From: Mesaphorura yosii
Lineage: Eukaryota; Arthropoda; Collembola; Poduromorpha; Tullbergiidae
Length of the DNA: 64,000 bases
Direction of reading: 5' to 3'
Assembly (NCBI GenBank): GCA_009869945.1
Contig: WIXG01000094.1
Span: 166,885-230,884 of the forward strand
The translations under genes and the position numbers were made by a program. The notes beneath the pieces were generated by a model, which was not told the origin of the DNA, ran no database searches, and worked only from the letters and a program-made list of their open reading frames with translations. Shown here in pieces: positions 1-13,122 of the stretch. Position 1 is the stretch's first letter, and the number at the start of each line of letters is the position of its first letter.

Positions 1-1007
1 AAATATTCTGGTAGTTATCATACTTCTGTAACACACAGGAGTAGTCGAAGCATATCGGCCCATGATTCGAATCCAGAGATGCTTTTCTAGTTCTTGAGTG
101 AGATTTTGCTTTGATGTTGCAGAATTTATATGAGGCATATGGTGTTGTTTTTACTGACTTTGTCATTTAGGATTCCGACGGCGGAATTCTCGTATTTTGT
201 GGTTTATGAAGCCATAAATTATCATATTCAGTTTTGAGTCAACATTCACTGCTGCCGAATAATTCGGCAGCCGACTGGCGATGGCGACAATCACAAGTGC
301 GACACATGCTGCTAGAAAGCGCATTCCAGACTTTATTGTATTAACAGACTTGGAAAAGGAGGGCATTTTCTCCGGGCTGGCTCCATCGATTCATTTTCAG
401 CTCAGTTATGCCCAATTCCCAATTCTCGGCAATGCACACAGTGACTCGCGTGTACTCCCACATCAATATTGGAAATTACGCCAAGTGGGAACTAGACATT
501 TTGTTCAGCCAATTGCGAGAATGCTAGCGACCGTAAACAACTACTTCTGGAGTTTATCTCAAGTAAACTGCAGTGCCCGAAGTGCGTTGAGCCAAGCACG
601 AAATGCGTGAACCAGGACCAGCCACATTTTGTCTAAATTGCATGGAAGTGCTAAATGCAAAGGAATTGAACTGGAAAACACATGTTGACAACATCGGGAC
701 AGAACGGGGAATATTGCTGCTAACTGTTAACATGTGTTAAGTGTATTTCTTACGCTGCTACATACTCATACTCACAGAGATCTTCTGCAGCCAAGCCAGT
801 AAGCAGTGACTCAATCTTATAGAGTAAAGTAACCCAAGGCGAATTCAGACCAAGCGCAGCAGGATATCGTATCGTATCCATATCTAAAGCACGAATGTAT
901 GTAGTAGTGGAGTAAGTTTCTCTTTACACTCTACACGCTATAAATGCCATGTAAGCTTTCAGTGAGATCTCATTTTCAATTCTCTGTTTGACTGCACCGT
1001 AGAACCG
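1..1007. other. Upstream intergenic region of the FEZ gene
   Basis: No convincing gene is visible here. Open frames on both strands overlap each other around 163-610 and neither shows a recognisable domain; the minus-strand one (start codon at 366 or 324) has a hydrophobic N-terminus and is discussed as a weak finding. The stretch runs up to a TATA box just downstream. Confidence 0.5.
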
Positions 1008-1015
1008 TATAAAAG
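1008..1015 (+). promoter_or_regulatory. TATA box of the FEZ/unc-76 gene
   Basis: A TATAAAAG motif sits about 375 bp before the FEZ start codon. A pyrimidine-CA initiator-like sequence follows roughly 25 bp downstream near 1036. This predicts a leader of about 350 nt that contains an upstream open reading frame (1140-1280). The assignment rests on motif and position only. Confidence 0.5.
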
Positions 1016-1139
1016 GGTTGAAGTACGAGAATTCTACAGTGCACTGCGGAGCGAATCGAGTCAGCGCAGGCGATCCGATCGTGTTTCGAGCGCACTCCGA
1101 CTCGGAACTCGAATCCTATTGAACCGACGGAGAACGTGA

Positions 1140-1280
1140 ATGCAGCAAAACTTGGACTTGGACAAAAAGGAGGTGTTTTCCGAGTTTCAGTTCAGCAACA
1201 CCACTACCCCGGGCTCCGACTGTTTTCCCAGTCCCACATTTCTTCTGGTTCCAAATAAGCAGTACAGGTTGTTTCACTAA
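1140..1280 (+). CDS. Upstream ORF (46 codons) in the FEZ leader
   Basis: An ATG-initiated ORF of 46 codons, starting MQQNLDLDKK, lies between the TATA box and the FEZ start codon and is out of frame with it. It could be a translational uORF that damps FEZ expression, or an alternative first coding exon, since a GTACAG donor-like site lies near its end at 1262. Joining that donor to the acceptor at 1357 meets a stop before the FEZ start, so an N-terminal extension by that route is excluded. It may also be chance. Confidence 0.3.
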   Translation: MQQNLDLDKKEVFSEFQFSNTTTPGSDCFPSPTFLLVPNKQYRLFH

Positions 1281-1389
1281 TTAAGTTAGCATTTAAGTGT
1301 GCGTGACTGTGAACGAGTAAATGATCTCATTGTTGCATGACGTGCCATAGATTGCAGATACAATTTTGTTATAAGAATGCGTTAGTGCG

Positions 1390-4300
1390 ATGGAAGAATT
1401 AAAGTTCGAAGCTCCACTCGCCCAATTTGAGAATGAAGATTTTATTGACCTGTCGTCTTGCTCCGACTACAAAACACTGAGCGAACTGAAGAGCACAATC
1501 CTGCTGTCTCATTCAACAACACACGCCAACAATTGCAACAAAAGACAAATTAACAAGGACTTGGAAGCTCTCAAGAAGTGTTTGGACTACCACAGTCATG
1601 GCGCTCAGGACGAACCAGCAGCGCTGAACATGAACGAATTGCTGAAGAGTGCAAGATCGTCAACGACTGGAAGCAACAGTAAGAATGTCAATAATGGGAA
1701 GGTGGTGAATGACGATGGAAATAACAGCAATGATGGCGGGTCAAGCGGAGACGAGTGCGTTAGCCTAAACGGAGCTTGCGGAGGTCAAGACTCATTGTCC
1801 TTCATGGAGACATTTTCCGGATCTCTAGAAGATTTGGTCAACACATTCGACGAGAAGATTACGACATGCTTCCGCAATTATGACGAGAACACGGAAACAC
1901 TTGCACCGGTTCAAATGAGGTCACAAGAAGAACTTATGAATGACTGCCAGTAAGTGCTTGCAACTTAATTCCGCGCTGTACGCGAAGTTTATGAATTGAA
2001 AAGTGATAATGAGAATTGAGGAACGAAATAATTTGTGCCGCATTAATCTGTAACTCAATATTGGTTTATTACACGCGTGCTCGAGCAGTGATTAAACCAC
2101 GCTAACCTCAAACCAACGTTATGCCCGATAAGCACCTGCAATGCGATGCAGTTTGTGGTTACGATTACGACTCTACACGCTTCAAATAAATTATGCGCAT
2201 AATAACAAATTACGCTACTTCGCATTCACGATGAGCAGCTACCACGTTTAAGACACAGCAAAATCTGCGTCTGGAGTTAGTCAGTTAGTTAGATCAGAAG
2301 TTAAAATCCAATTCGGCTTCCCTATGCAATTATGTCCATGTGCTTTCTAATGACCGACCGCGAGTATCAAGTCCGGCTATCGAGTAAAACAATAGCCTCA
2401 AGCATTGTCATGCAGATTTGATAGATGTACCTTTGTGCTCTGCTTGGTATGAGTACCACGTACGTATCTATTGTGAATGAAATTCCATGCGCTCATCCTG
2501 ACGATTATCACGCACGAAGGTACCATAAAGTGCATCTGCAGTCTGCCTCAGTGGTGTCAGTACACAAATCTCAATGTCATTCAATCAGTCACCAATTTGC
2601 GTGAAGACATACGTAAGCAGTTTAATTAATACCTAGCCCCCTTGCTGCTGTGTCTGCGTCACATACAAGCAGTCAGATGTCGTATCCTTTTATGATAACT
2701 GGCATGCAATAACCAAAAACTCCGGGGCATGGCTGACAGCTCATCCCAAGTTAAATAACATGAATCAAGAAGCAAAAAGGATCAGTATGACGGAAGCTCA
2801 CCGCGCAAATCCACGCTTATCTTATCTAAATTGCTTCCTTCATGTGTCCTCTCTGCTCGGCCACCCGCCCCCCTGTCACATACGTTAATTGAGTATAGAG
2901 TATATTTTCGAGCAAATTGTTCCAATAGGTTGTTTTCACACAATATTTCAAATGCAATATTCGGAGACATCTTCATCGAAGAAAGTTGCTCTCTTCGTCA
3001 TACCAAATCATGCTTCGCCAGTTTAACAAACCAGCTAGTTGGTATTGAGAGAGTGACGGTACGCAATTTGACGTTATTTGAAGGCAGTTTTACTTTACTC
3101 GTTTTGAATTATTGACATGTGAAATGAAGCAGATGCTCCCAATATGGTAAAGATTTCATGTGTACCAGCAATTTAGACCAGTTTTAGAATTTTATTGCAT
3201 GAAATATCCTACGCGTTGGGCTATAACCACGAGGTATTGCGATTGAAACAGGGAAGTACAACAGTGGTTATGATCAGGCTCGCGTTTCGAGAGTTGAAAG
3301 GTGTTCCCAGCCAAGAAAGGTGGGCGACAAAACAGAGAAAGCTCACCTTCAGTGTTTTACTTTGTTCCCTCCAATGTTTTTTTTTAGAAAGTTTGTTTAT
3401 CAGCGGAAAGTCTGGCATTTTCATTAATCGAACGGAATTCTATTGTAATAAAATTCTCTGCGAGGCGAAGGAAAAGCGAGTATGTGAGTGAGTATGTATA
3501 AACAAACTGCTCCGAGAATTTTTACCATAAGGAATTAATTTCAGTGCTGGACATCGGCTACGAAAATGCAACATGGCTTTCTTCATGATGGCCACAGCTA
3601 AGGCTTGGCTGTCGTTTGGAAATATGAAATATGAAACACATAGCCGTGCATAATTCAAGATGTGCCAGCAGGTACGCGCTAATACTGATAGCTTGGTCTG
3701 ATGTTTATGTTCACTCAAGTCTAATTTACAACTCGAAGCGTGAGTTACAGCAGTAATAGGCTTGACACCGGGTGCAGAGGCAATTTTATGATTCCGGCTC
3801 ATTACTACTGCATGCAGTGCAGGACTGCTTCAGCCACTCCTGTGGCTTGCTGGAGCTGCTGCCAGCAGTTGATTACTTCCATAAACTTACAGTGCATCAC
3901 ATTACACTGCATACGGCGACGGGCACGGCACGAAAATTTCTTCCTTTGGGAGTCTTACGCCTGTACTTGACGATCGATAGAACTTATTATTTCCACTAGG
4001 CACAGGCACCGCCAAACGAAGTTGTAACATCCCCTGAATAGAAAAATTATTTGTGTTGGTGAAAACTCGTATGCTATTCCAGTTGCTTTCTTCTGCGTAC
4101 TTTTTCTTGGCACGGTGCTTGTTTTCCAGTCTTTCTTCCCGTAATTCTTTGAGAATTGACATGCCGTGCCGTTGGCGTATCTTGCTGGCTCAGCATAATG
4201 CAGTCAAATCAGAATGAATTGCCAAGAGCAAATGAACGAGAGATCCGCTCTGGAGTCGAGAGAAGATCATTACTTCCCAAGTAGTACTTCAAGCCCTCGT

Positions 4301-7300
4301 TTCCAGCCCGTATCGGAGTAATTTGCAGGATGGTCTTCTTTTTATTGGGGACGTTCTCACATTCAAATACCGTTTGAAGGCCAATATTGCACTGAATGTG
4401 CTCATGCGCCTTGTTAAGTATTCTTGAATGCGAGGGAATCTAAAATTACGCACGCCAAAACACCTTTACCATTTCCTTCGCCTAGGAACTTTCTTTCAAG
4501 TGAAGAATGAGTTCGGAATGGTTACCGTAATTGTAATTTTATAGCTTTGTAGGCCTATCAGAATAAACTTACTGGAGTTTTTATTCTTGGTTTTGCCTGG
4601 TTGTGATACACAACATTACAACCTACTGGCTGGTTATCGCAGAAGTGAGCATGCAGTGAAGAAATTAAGCGGGGATCCATCGCTTTCTGTGAAAATTGAA
4701 TGCTAAAAGCAATTTATTGCTTTATTTAACGAGTTTTACCTGAACTTTCAACACAAGCTAAATTTTCATGAGTTTCATGATGCGGAATGTTTACTTAATA
4801 AAAAAGCTTTAAAAGATCTTGTTAGCGTCTGTAAGAGATGTATACGTCTGTTGAAAAAACTTCGTTCAGCGTGTAGAAATTTTATACTGCTGTGAGTTTG
4901 AGACTTGGAACTTCGGTAATTTTATTATTACATGCTCATTTGTTGACTGTTGAAGTCTTTGTTGACACTGACAAATGCTTCGTGCCTACTATACACGGAT
5001 CAGAAATTTGGAACTGCGTATTTATCTTTCTTACTCGTTGACTTCTAATTGCACTTCACACATTTTCATAACTCTTCAATTAACTTCCACTTGACGTTGA
5101 GTTGAAGACGTGAACGTGAATCTGCTCTTTCAAGACTTGTTATCAAGTCAAGTCTTTTATTTTGCACTTGATCGTGCACTTGCCTCAGTTTGAAGACCAA
5201 CAATTTAATTTAACTCCAATTTCGTGACCGAACTCTTGGCCATATAATGGAATAATCTTGTGGCTTGCCTGGGACAAACTATAAAACGATCCATAAAAGG
5301 AAAAAGTTCAAATTCAGAACCTGCTTGAACTTTGAATTGCACTTAAACTCTTGATTTTTATTAAAGCGCAATTCATAACGAAGCTGGGTCCATTCCGTGT
5401 CCATTGCGTGCGGTATTTCGAAGTTCACGAATGATGCATGACGATGTCATGGCCGGTCCCTCCGTTGTGGGCAAGTGGGCACTGGACTTGGAGCAAGCTC
5501 AGCAAGCTTGGGTGGAAATGATTTAGTGATGACACATAAATACTTGTTCAACATCATGCTCAGTGTGTTAAGAAATCTCAGAGGATAAGATTTCCTTTTC
5601 CGAGAACAAACTTCCGAGTTTAAGCTCTCTACTTAAGGAAATGTCGACAGGCTACACATGCCCATTTATGGCCACGTCTTGAGCATGCTTGTTACAGGTT
5701 ACTCCTAATTAGCATTTACGAGGCACTCAAGTTTGGAGGATGCTTTGTCTATTTTTGAGCCTGTTTGGTTCACATTTGCGTGAAATGATTTACGTGCTCA
5801 CATTTAAAGCAGTTCTACGGCACACCAACGCATAAAATGAATTAAAACAATGCTTTTTAGAGTTTTTCACGGTTCTTGATTAATTTCGAGTCATGATTCA
5901 TTCTGGTGTGAGTAGTGCATAGCAAATTATTTTTCACATTCAGGAGATGAAGGATTGATTACGTGTGGAATTTTTCTTCCATCCTCTCAGAATAATAAAA
6001 TACGCTTGAACACTTTTATCACAGAACAGAAAAGATTGCAATTAATGAAAAAATGGGCTACTATGCATAAACCTTGAGGTGTAGTACGAACGCAAAATTA
6101 GAAATTTGTCAGTGAAATGCAATCTACAATGTTTGCTGTCACATCGGTCCTGTTGGCCATTAAATTAGTACACACCGAAAGAAAAGGCAAGCGTTCTCCG
6201 AAATGATGCTAATCAAATTAATTACATAAACGAGCACCAAAAGCATCAGCGACAGCAACAACAAATCCGAGTCGATCGAAAATATTTACTTTTCTAGCGA
6301 ACCTTATGATGTGTTTTTCAAGCGCAGTCTGCTCGGAAAAGATGTTAATTTAATTTGTCCTGGGCGAAAGTGGGACATGAACATTATGGTTCCATTACGT
6401 CTATTGATACTTTGACGTGTTTGCGTGTAAATAGCACAATAAGAGAGGACGAGAGTGTAACAACATAAACTTTATTGCCGTTTCAGAATGTGGTGGACAA
6501 TTACCGGCAATTACGGCAACATTTTCCCAATCGATTGGTCCAAGACTTACACGAGAAAACTGCAGATTCCAACACTCAACCTGAATGAACAAGTAAGTAG
6601 AACATGGGCTTGTTTGTGTTGTACAATACCTTAGGATTCCTGGGGCGGGCATCGCACGGACATTTCGAATTAATAAACTTAATCTCTTGCCAAATGGATC
6701 TTAGTATTCAGCAAGGCGAGCAGCCATGCAGCGGTGGCATTTCTGACTTCGTGCCTTGTTGTCGTCCATGAATTCAGCTTGACATTTCCATAAATCATTC
6801 CTCACCACGCTACGTCGCGCCGCATTACTAATTGTGACGAAAGTGAAAAGTTGAGCCAAACCACATTTGCACAGGTACACACAACTATGCGGCCACATTT
6901 CGTGTTCCATGGTAGGTTTTTGCATGACATTTATTTGCAGAAAGTTTATAACTTTACTCATCTCTATATGGAAGGAACACGTAAATATCAAATTTCATGA
7001 AATGTAACATACCGCAAACAAACAACAAGGAACAAGAATTATGTTTCTGTTAGTTGTGCAGGATTACTTTCTCAAATAATTCCTGTAAAGACGATATTCT
7101 GCATCAAGCTTTAGCATCAGCTCAGACCCAGTAAGAGTGTAGGCCTTGCGAACAAAGATCGAGCAGGGAGATCTCCATTTTTGCAGACCAGAGAATTAAT
7201 GGAGCACTACAACCGCTGCCCGCCTGGGCCTGGTTTCCTTCAAACCTTTTGTGCTTTTGTCCCACATTTCTGTCTTTCATGGTGCCGTGCCAGAAAAGTG

Positions 7301-9866
7301 AGACGCAACTTTTCCACTTTCCAGTATCGTAAAGAAACGCTAATATCCAGCTGAGCTCCAAACCTCGTCTCAATTCCATACAAAGGCAGAACACACAATG
7401 ACAGAAGACCAGAACTGAAACACAAGGCAATGCGATAAAGATTGTATGACATTTAACAGTTCAATTAGACCCTAGAGAAAACGAGCACTGAAAATATATG
7501 AAACATGACAAGATTTCAACAAAGCGAGCTGGAGATTGTGATCCAAGACTTTTACGACCATTCGGACGAATAATGTATGCCCATCAGGGGACTCTTGCGT
7601 CATATCCACCCGGCTCACTCTGCAATTCTGTCCGTATATTGACACAAAGTCCGTGTTTTTATCAATGATGAAGGCGAAGGCAAAAGCAAAGACTCGCTAA
7701 TGGATAGGATGTTGTTCTTTTATTCGTGCCATTCCAACCTGTACTGCTATAACCGAAACTAACGAAGCAACGGAAGCAGAATAGCACAAATAATTTTTTT
7801 TTCTCTTTTTCAGGCTAAAGAAGAGGAAGAGAACAGTTTCAGCGACGAAGATGAAGCAGTTGCAAGTGATCTGGACATGCATTCCTTGATACTCGGACGA
7901 ACTCACGAACATGAACCAGAACCGCCTACTGCGGACGAAGTTATTAAGGAAATTGATTACATGATGCAGATAAGCGAAGTGAGTACATTTATCTATGCTC
8001 CTACATGTCTTGCTTGGGCAAATTGTGGTTGAATGTGAATTCGCATTCGCGAAATTGGGCATTTCCTGTTTCAATGAAATATTTGCACAACGTGCAGTTG
8101 GAACAAATAAGCATTTTATGAACCCATTACACGTAGAAGTTTTCTATCTCGTGATAGCACGAAGGCGTGAATGAACCCATTCAATTCTAGTTTCCTTCTT
8201 GCTTGAAATTGAATCAATAGATCAAAATGCTGTTTCGTGTGCAAACCTCTAATCTATGCTATATTTTGTATTTTATCCCAGGACTCAACTCCTGCATCGG
8301 AATGCTGCTGTTGTTCCGAAGATTCTGGAATCTGTCATTGTCGTGGGCACGGGGTTAAATTGTCAAATGGGAAAGGAAAACAGTGCTCGGCCCCATTCTA
8401 TCAAGAAAGTAAGAGTTATGGCCACGTCTTAAATTTTCTTATCTATTCCATTGCATCAAAGGAATTTAATGCGATCTACGCAGAACGCCGCGCTGCACTT
8501 ATTTATTCACAGCAATGGGAATGCGAATGGCACATATGCATATTACAGGCAATGTAAAAAATTCGCATGTATTGTTTTAGTCGTCCTTTCATGATATTTC
8601 TTCGTAACGTTCGTAAATGCGCCGAGCAAAAATATGAGTAAAAGCTTCTGGACGCTGGATATATTTTTGAAAGATGGGCCGACATTATAAATATGGAAGC
8701 TCGTTTTCGTTATTGCACAGCTCGTTCTTTAACGTTCATATTACAAAAGAATGGTTTTGTAAGTCTTGAAGTTTGCTTGGAGTGGCTGGGGAGCATGTTT
8801 AATATTACATTAATATTGGTCCAGAGGTACGGTTCTTACATTACAGGCGTACGCTAGCTCTGCTCGCTCTTGTCGCTTTCAGATATTTCATTAGTTTGAT
8901 TCCTCAGGCCTGGCAGTCCGAGAGCGAATTGAGCTTGTTCCTTTTTCCCTGCCATTTTTGACATGAATTATTTCATTATAAAAGCACCCTAGGAGGCATT
9001 CATTAATTTCTGACTGCAAGCGCCCAGGTATTTAAGAAAATCAATTATTGCAAAGCAGCATGGCTTGTGCTGGAATGAAACTCCGAACGAACTGAGAATC
9101 TTGAAGGATGAGAACAGAAAGGGTGACCTTTCATGTGTTTCTGTATATTTCCAAACTAATGCTTTCTTTCTTCCGCTTTTCGTAGAGCTGAATGAGTCAT
9201 CAGTTTACGAACTGAACGAAATTCTGGTGGAACTGGAGGCGCAGATAAAGGAAAACTCTGAAATATTGATTGCCGAACTAGCTCGTCGAGATGAACTGGA
9301 GTACGAGAAGGAGCTCAAGAATTCTTTCATTTCACATCTCCTGGCAGTGCAGAGTAAAAGAAGGCAACTCAATCTGGACAAGAAGAAGAACAAAGTTGGG
9401 GAGAAAGCTTCCCCAACTGAAAATCTTAAAATGAAGGTATAAGCTTTCTTTCTGGGGCTTTTCTCGTACTAAAATGATTTTGACATGACGGCTGGGATTA
9501 ACTTTGCTCATTCATTCATTACTTTGTGGTTTCTCTGATTTCAGTACTTGACAACAGTCATTCCATACCACGCAGCGAAGGGAGCGCCGAAGAATGCCAC
9601 ACTCCAAGTTCTTATAAAAAGTAAGCTTGTTAGAAGTTCAGAGTTGATTCAGAAGCCAGTCATCAAAGAAGTTGGTTAATTAATACATTTGGTTTCTTCT
9701 CGACAGTTTTGACAGCAATTGAGCAAGACAGTCCAGCAGTTCCTACCCTCTTGACAGATTATATCCTGAAAGGTAAAAAGTTTGCCCAACATGCCCTCAT
9801 CATGGCCTTCTGCGTAATGACTGACATCGTCCTTGTACTCATGTTCCAGTTCTCTGCCCAACATAA
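1390..9866 (+). CDS. unc-76: FEZ/Unc-76 kinesin-1 adaptor (fasciculation and elongation protein zeta)
   Basis: Eight exons with consistent splice phases: 1390-1949, 6487-6592, 7814-7978, 8282-8408, 9186-9436, 9545-9620, 9707-9772 and 9850-9866, giving about 455 residues against roughly 380-390 for other FEZ proteins. Visible family blocks are SLEDLVNTFDEKITTCFRN near residue 145, NYGNIFPIDWSKTYTR in exon 2, the acidic stretch ending in EVIKEIDYMMQ in exon 3, and the coiled coil with LARRDELEYEKELKNSFI in exon 5. The last exon is only 17 nt and supplies the conserved VLCPT terminus. FEZ proteins link kinesin-1 heavy chain to cargo in axonal transport and axon fasciculation. Odd features are the poly-Asn/Gly linker in exon 1 and a cysteine-rich exon 4 (residues about 278-319) containing four adjacent cysteines. 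Intron 1 is 4.5 kb and the others are shorter. Identity is secure; the exon 4 boundaries are the least certain part. Confidence 0.93.
1950..6486 (+). other. Intron 1 of FEZ, 4.5 kb
   Basis: This long intron has a clear GTAAGT donor and a TTTCAG acceptor. No nested gene, repeat family or transposon was recognised in it. Short open frames on both strands (for example 3195-3491 and 3440-3802) lack domain signatures and overlap each other, as expected by chance. Its length next to much shorter introns suggests it may carry regulatory elements, which is inference. Confidence 0.6.
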
Positions 9867-11095
9867 AGAAGAGACCAAAAGGGAAATGGAGTTTCGAAGA
9901 ATTTGTTCTACATTCTGCAATATTTTTGCAAGCAGCAGCCAGCGTGTGTGGGCTTGTGGATTGTGCTCTTGAATATTCACTACAATAATGCTATTTCATA
10001 CCTGCGACAATTATCTTGCTCTCCAGCCTGTCTCTTGTTCTTGTTGAAGTTTGCCATTTTCTCACCAAAAACGAATTTGGGGATTAGCCATACGTCTGCT
10101 AAGCAAGCAAGCTCGACTTTCTTCGTGACATGACTCTAAGCTAAATCAAGTTCATAAAGTCCTAAAGAAGTGAGGATCAGATTCCTAGGATCTCTCGCTT
10201 GGACTTTCGACAATCGACAACTCACTTCACCGCTCGCGTCTTGTGTTTGTCTTGCCATTTTTGTGTTCTTGTCAAAGCTCTCGTTCCCACCCACAGTTTG
10301 TGTATATGCGCATTATACTCGAAACCTATACGTTTTTCTAGTCATTCGCGTGAACGTCTACTGCTAAGTTTATATCTTCGTTGTGTTACGTTCGTACCTT
10401 TTGAAACTGTTTGCCATACCTTCCTTCCTTAAGTACATCCTAATTTACTGTGGAACTTACTGCCGGAGCCAGAGATAATTCTTCTGCGTTTGTGTGATCA
10501 GAGCTCGTCGTTTTATAAACTGACATCTTTCATTTGTCCTCAGCCAAGCTCATTTTGTCTAGTCAATTCGCACACATTTTACGACGAAGATAGCAATGTT
10601 CATGAATTTTGGACTCAGAAATCCTAAAATAAATTGTAAATTCCAATGCTAGCCAATGCCATTTATGAATTTATTGTCACTCTGCTCGTTAGGGCGGCGG
10701 AGTCGGACAATATGACATCCCATAATTTATAAAAATTGTTCAGCTTGAGCTTCAGTGGAAATAAAACGATCAGTAATGAATCTTGTGATGTTGCTCATTG
10801 TCAATTCCATACCTTGACCAACATTTCTGACATGTCGTGAGTGAAATAATCATACATTCCATAATACTCGGACGACTCGTGCGAATGAAGAGAACAGAAC
10901 ATCCACTGCTGAATTACGAAAATGTTCGCCTTCCTGGCTTTATTTCTCATGCCATGCCTGTTCAAACACTTAATTTACCATCGATGATGTATTACAAATT
11001 AGATTCAGTTTCATTGCTAAAGTAAGTCGTTAGTCTATTATTACGAAATACAAGCCTAACTAAGAGAGCTTATTGAAATGACATGAAGGCGCATA
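9867..11095. other. FEZ 3' UTR and intergenic spacer before UBXN1
   Basis: The FEZ transcript probably ends just after the AATAAA at 10628. The remaining few hundred bases are the convergent downstream end of the UBXN1-like gene. Open frames at 9903-10432 are shadows without domain features. Confidence 0.5.
10628..10633 (+). terminator. AATAAA polyadenylation signal, FEZ
   Basis: AATAAA about 760 nt after the FEZ stop codon, the first good signal downstream. Confidence 0.45.
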
Positions 11096-12467
11096 TTAAA
11101 ATGCAGTCTTCGTAACCATTAAAACTGCCGATGGGACCAATCCTGTCAAAAGAAGCAAACGAAGTTAGGATGATGACTTTTTAATCGTGAATCATTAATT
11201 TTGACTGCACTGCAGCTGCAGCTCTTACCCAGAGCATCCAGCGGCATGTCATATTCAGCATCTTGAAATGTCCTTTTTGGAAAATTGGTCATCATATTAA
11301 ATGGAGTATCGATTCCATCATCTCGGTTTAGCTGGACGTATAGTCGTACAGCCGCAAGAGACTCCTTGGCGTTGAATATCTTGACCATTGCTTTTCCATT
11401 TGGAAGACGAATCTGTAAATACAATTCAAATTAGTCTGATACGACTCCTTGCCTGATTTCAAGTTAACACAACTACTTAATTAGCACATTACTTGAAGTT
11501 TGGTTTCCGTGTAGTCCTTTTTAGTAGGAGGCTCATCTTGAACTAACTTCGACACGCCGTCAGGGCTTGGAAGACTCGAGACAGAAGAAGTAGTGCTGCT
11601 ACTAGCTGCGTCAGTGGTCGTGGTTCCAGTTCCTGCTTCTTTCGCTTTTCTAGCTTGCCGATCGGCTTCAATTTGTGCCTTAACTCTATCTCGGGCTTGC
11701 TTGTCCTCGATCTTCTCTCGACGACGTGCTTCGGCGAGTTCCTTCATCTGCTGCTCTTCGAACTTTCGCTTGTATTCAGCAAGTTCTTTCCCAGACTTCA
11801 TCCGATTCTTTTCTCTTTCCAAAGCTTCCTGCTTCTCACGAGCTTCCCTCTCTGCTCGCTTTATCTTCAGTTTTTCCTCAATCAAACGTAACTGTTCCTT
11901 CTTTTCCTCTTCTGTGAGCGGCTTCTTCTCTTCAGTCGATTCGCAAAAATCAGAATGCTGGGTCTTCGCAGCGTGCAGTTCCATCTCATCGACATTGCGA
12001 AGTACTTTCTGGCATCTACCAAAACATACCCAATCACGGTTAGTTATAATTGGTCTACGGCTAGGGCTAAGTAAAATACGATTTGCTTACTCATTGCACT
12101 TGTACGATCTCACAACCTCTTCAGTTTCAGTGTCTGGAGGTTTCGATTTACCATTCGGTTCCGATTCGCTCTTATCTTTCACGTCTTCACTAGCCAGCTT
12201 TTCTTCATTATTGAGTATCCTGAAAGGGTGAAGACAGATTGCGTAAATTACATGATTCTTCATACTTTTGTAAACTATTCATACCACTCCATCGCAGATT
12301 GAACATCAGTATTTCCAGTGGCGTCCACAGCCTTTTGGCTGCAAAGCAAATTATTTTATTACTTGCTTCACGTTCTCACGCATCCTTTGCGGCCAGAAGT
12401 TGAAGTTAACTTACGCCTTAGCACGTTCAAAACCCATGTCGACAAGAATTCCGACAAAGTCAGCCAT
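11096..12467 (-). CDS. UBXN1: UBXN1/SAKS1-like UBA-UBX domain protein
   Basis: Six exons read on the minus strand: 12467-12415, 12338-12285, 12219-12091, 12015-11493, 11412-11229 and 11142-11096, giving about 329 residues with all phases matching. Residues 1-40 form a UBA domain (MADFVGILVDMGFERAKA then AMEWILNNEE). A C2-H2 knuckle follows (C77, C80, H93, H99) with the family sequence HAAKTQH, then a long charged coiled coil, a Ser/Thr-rich linker and a C-terminal UBX domain starting IRLPNGKAM, containing FPKRTF and ending ALGLVPSAVLMV. UBXN1 proteins are p97/VCP cofactors that bind ubiquitinated clients and restrain their degradation. The final exon is too short to show as an ORF but restores the conserved LGLVPSAVL terminus. 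It is convergent with FEZ and divergent from the zinc-finger gene. Confidence 0.95.
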
Positions 12468-13122
12468 GACGAGAATATTAGATTAAATGCGGCACAAGTG
12501 CTCGAGTTTCTTGATGAGTAACTTTGTTAACACGATCTAGACGCAGAATCAGTGGAGGAATAAAACGGCTCTAGGACTAAGCTCGATATTTTAGTTAATT
12601 TTGACGCGGTGATGTATTTGTCAATATGACCAAAATTTTGACTAAATTCTCAATATTATAATAATTATTGATGACAACACAGTTTTATCGATGGGAACTG
12701 AACACGATTCGAAATGCCCAAGGCCCAGTTCTTCCTTGCATTTTTGACGAACACGTGAGCCAGAATGTCTATTTTGTACTTTCACTTGTAAGTTGTAAAA
12801 TTCATAACTACTGCTAAAATCTCAAAATAGTCTCACAAATCACAAGCCAAAGAATTAACTGTCCAAGCCAACACACAAATGAAACCTATATTGTGCCTGA
12901 AATTGAGCCTTTGTCTCTTCTGTTGTTGAGTTGGGAAGTGGGCTTAACAGGTAATTTATGCTAATTTCTTGTGTCTTGCGAAACGTGGAGGACCTTCATC
13001 AGCTGTAATGCTTGTGAATCCTTTTTGGTTCAGATCAGAGGCCTTTAGCTGGATTGAGGCCTCCTGTTAAGCTTTCCATGGTCATCGAATAAGAACAGCC
13101 GAAGATTCGACAGATTATCGTG
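12468..13122. other. Shared upstream region between UBXN1-like and zinc-finger genes
   Basis: About 650 bp separate the two divergently oriented start codons. No TATA box or tRNA was recognised. It probably serves as a bidirectional promoter region. Confidence 0.4.

Noticed and set aside
281-610. Plus-strand ORF of 109 codons
   Set aside because: No domain or signal; overlaps an opposite-strand frame; composition looks non-coding.
9709-9972. Read-through of FEZ exon 7 into a hydrophobic tail
   Set aside because: Splicing at 9772 to 9850 gives the conserved VLCPT terminus, so the tail is intron sequence.
11593-12231. Large Ser/Phe-rich plus-strand ORF
   Set aside because: It is the antisense shadow of the charged coiled coil of the UBXN1-like gene.
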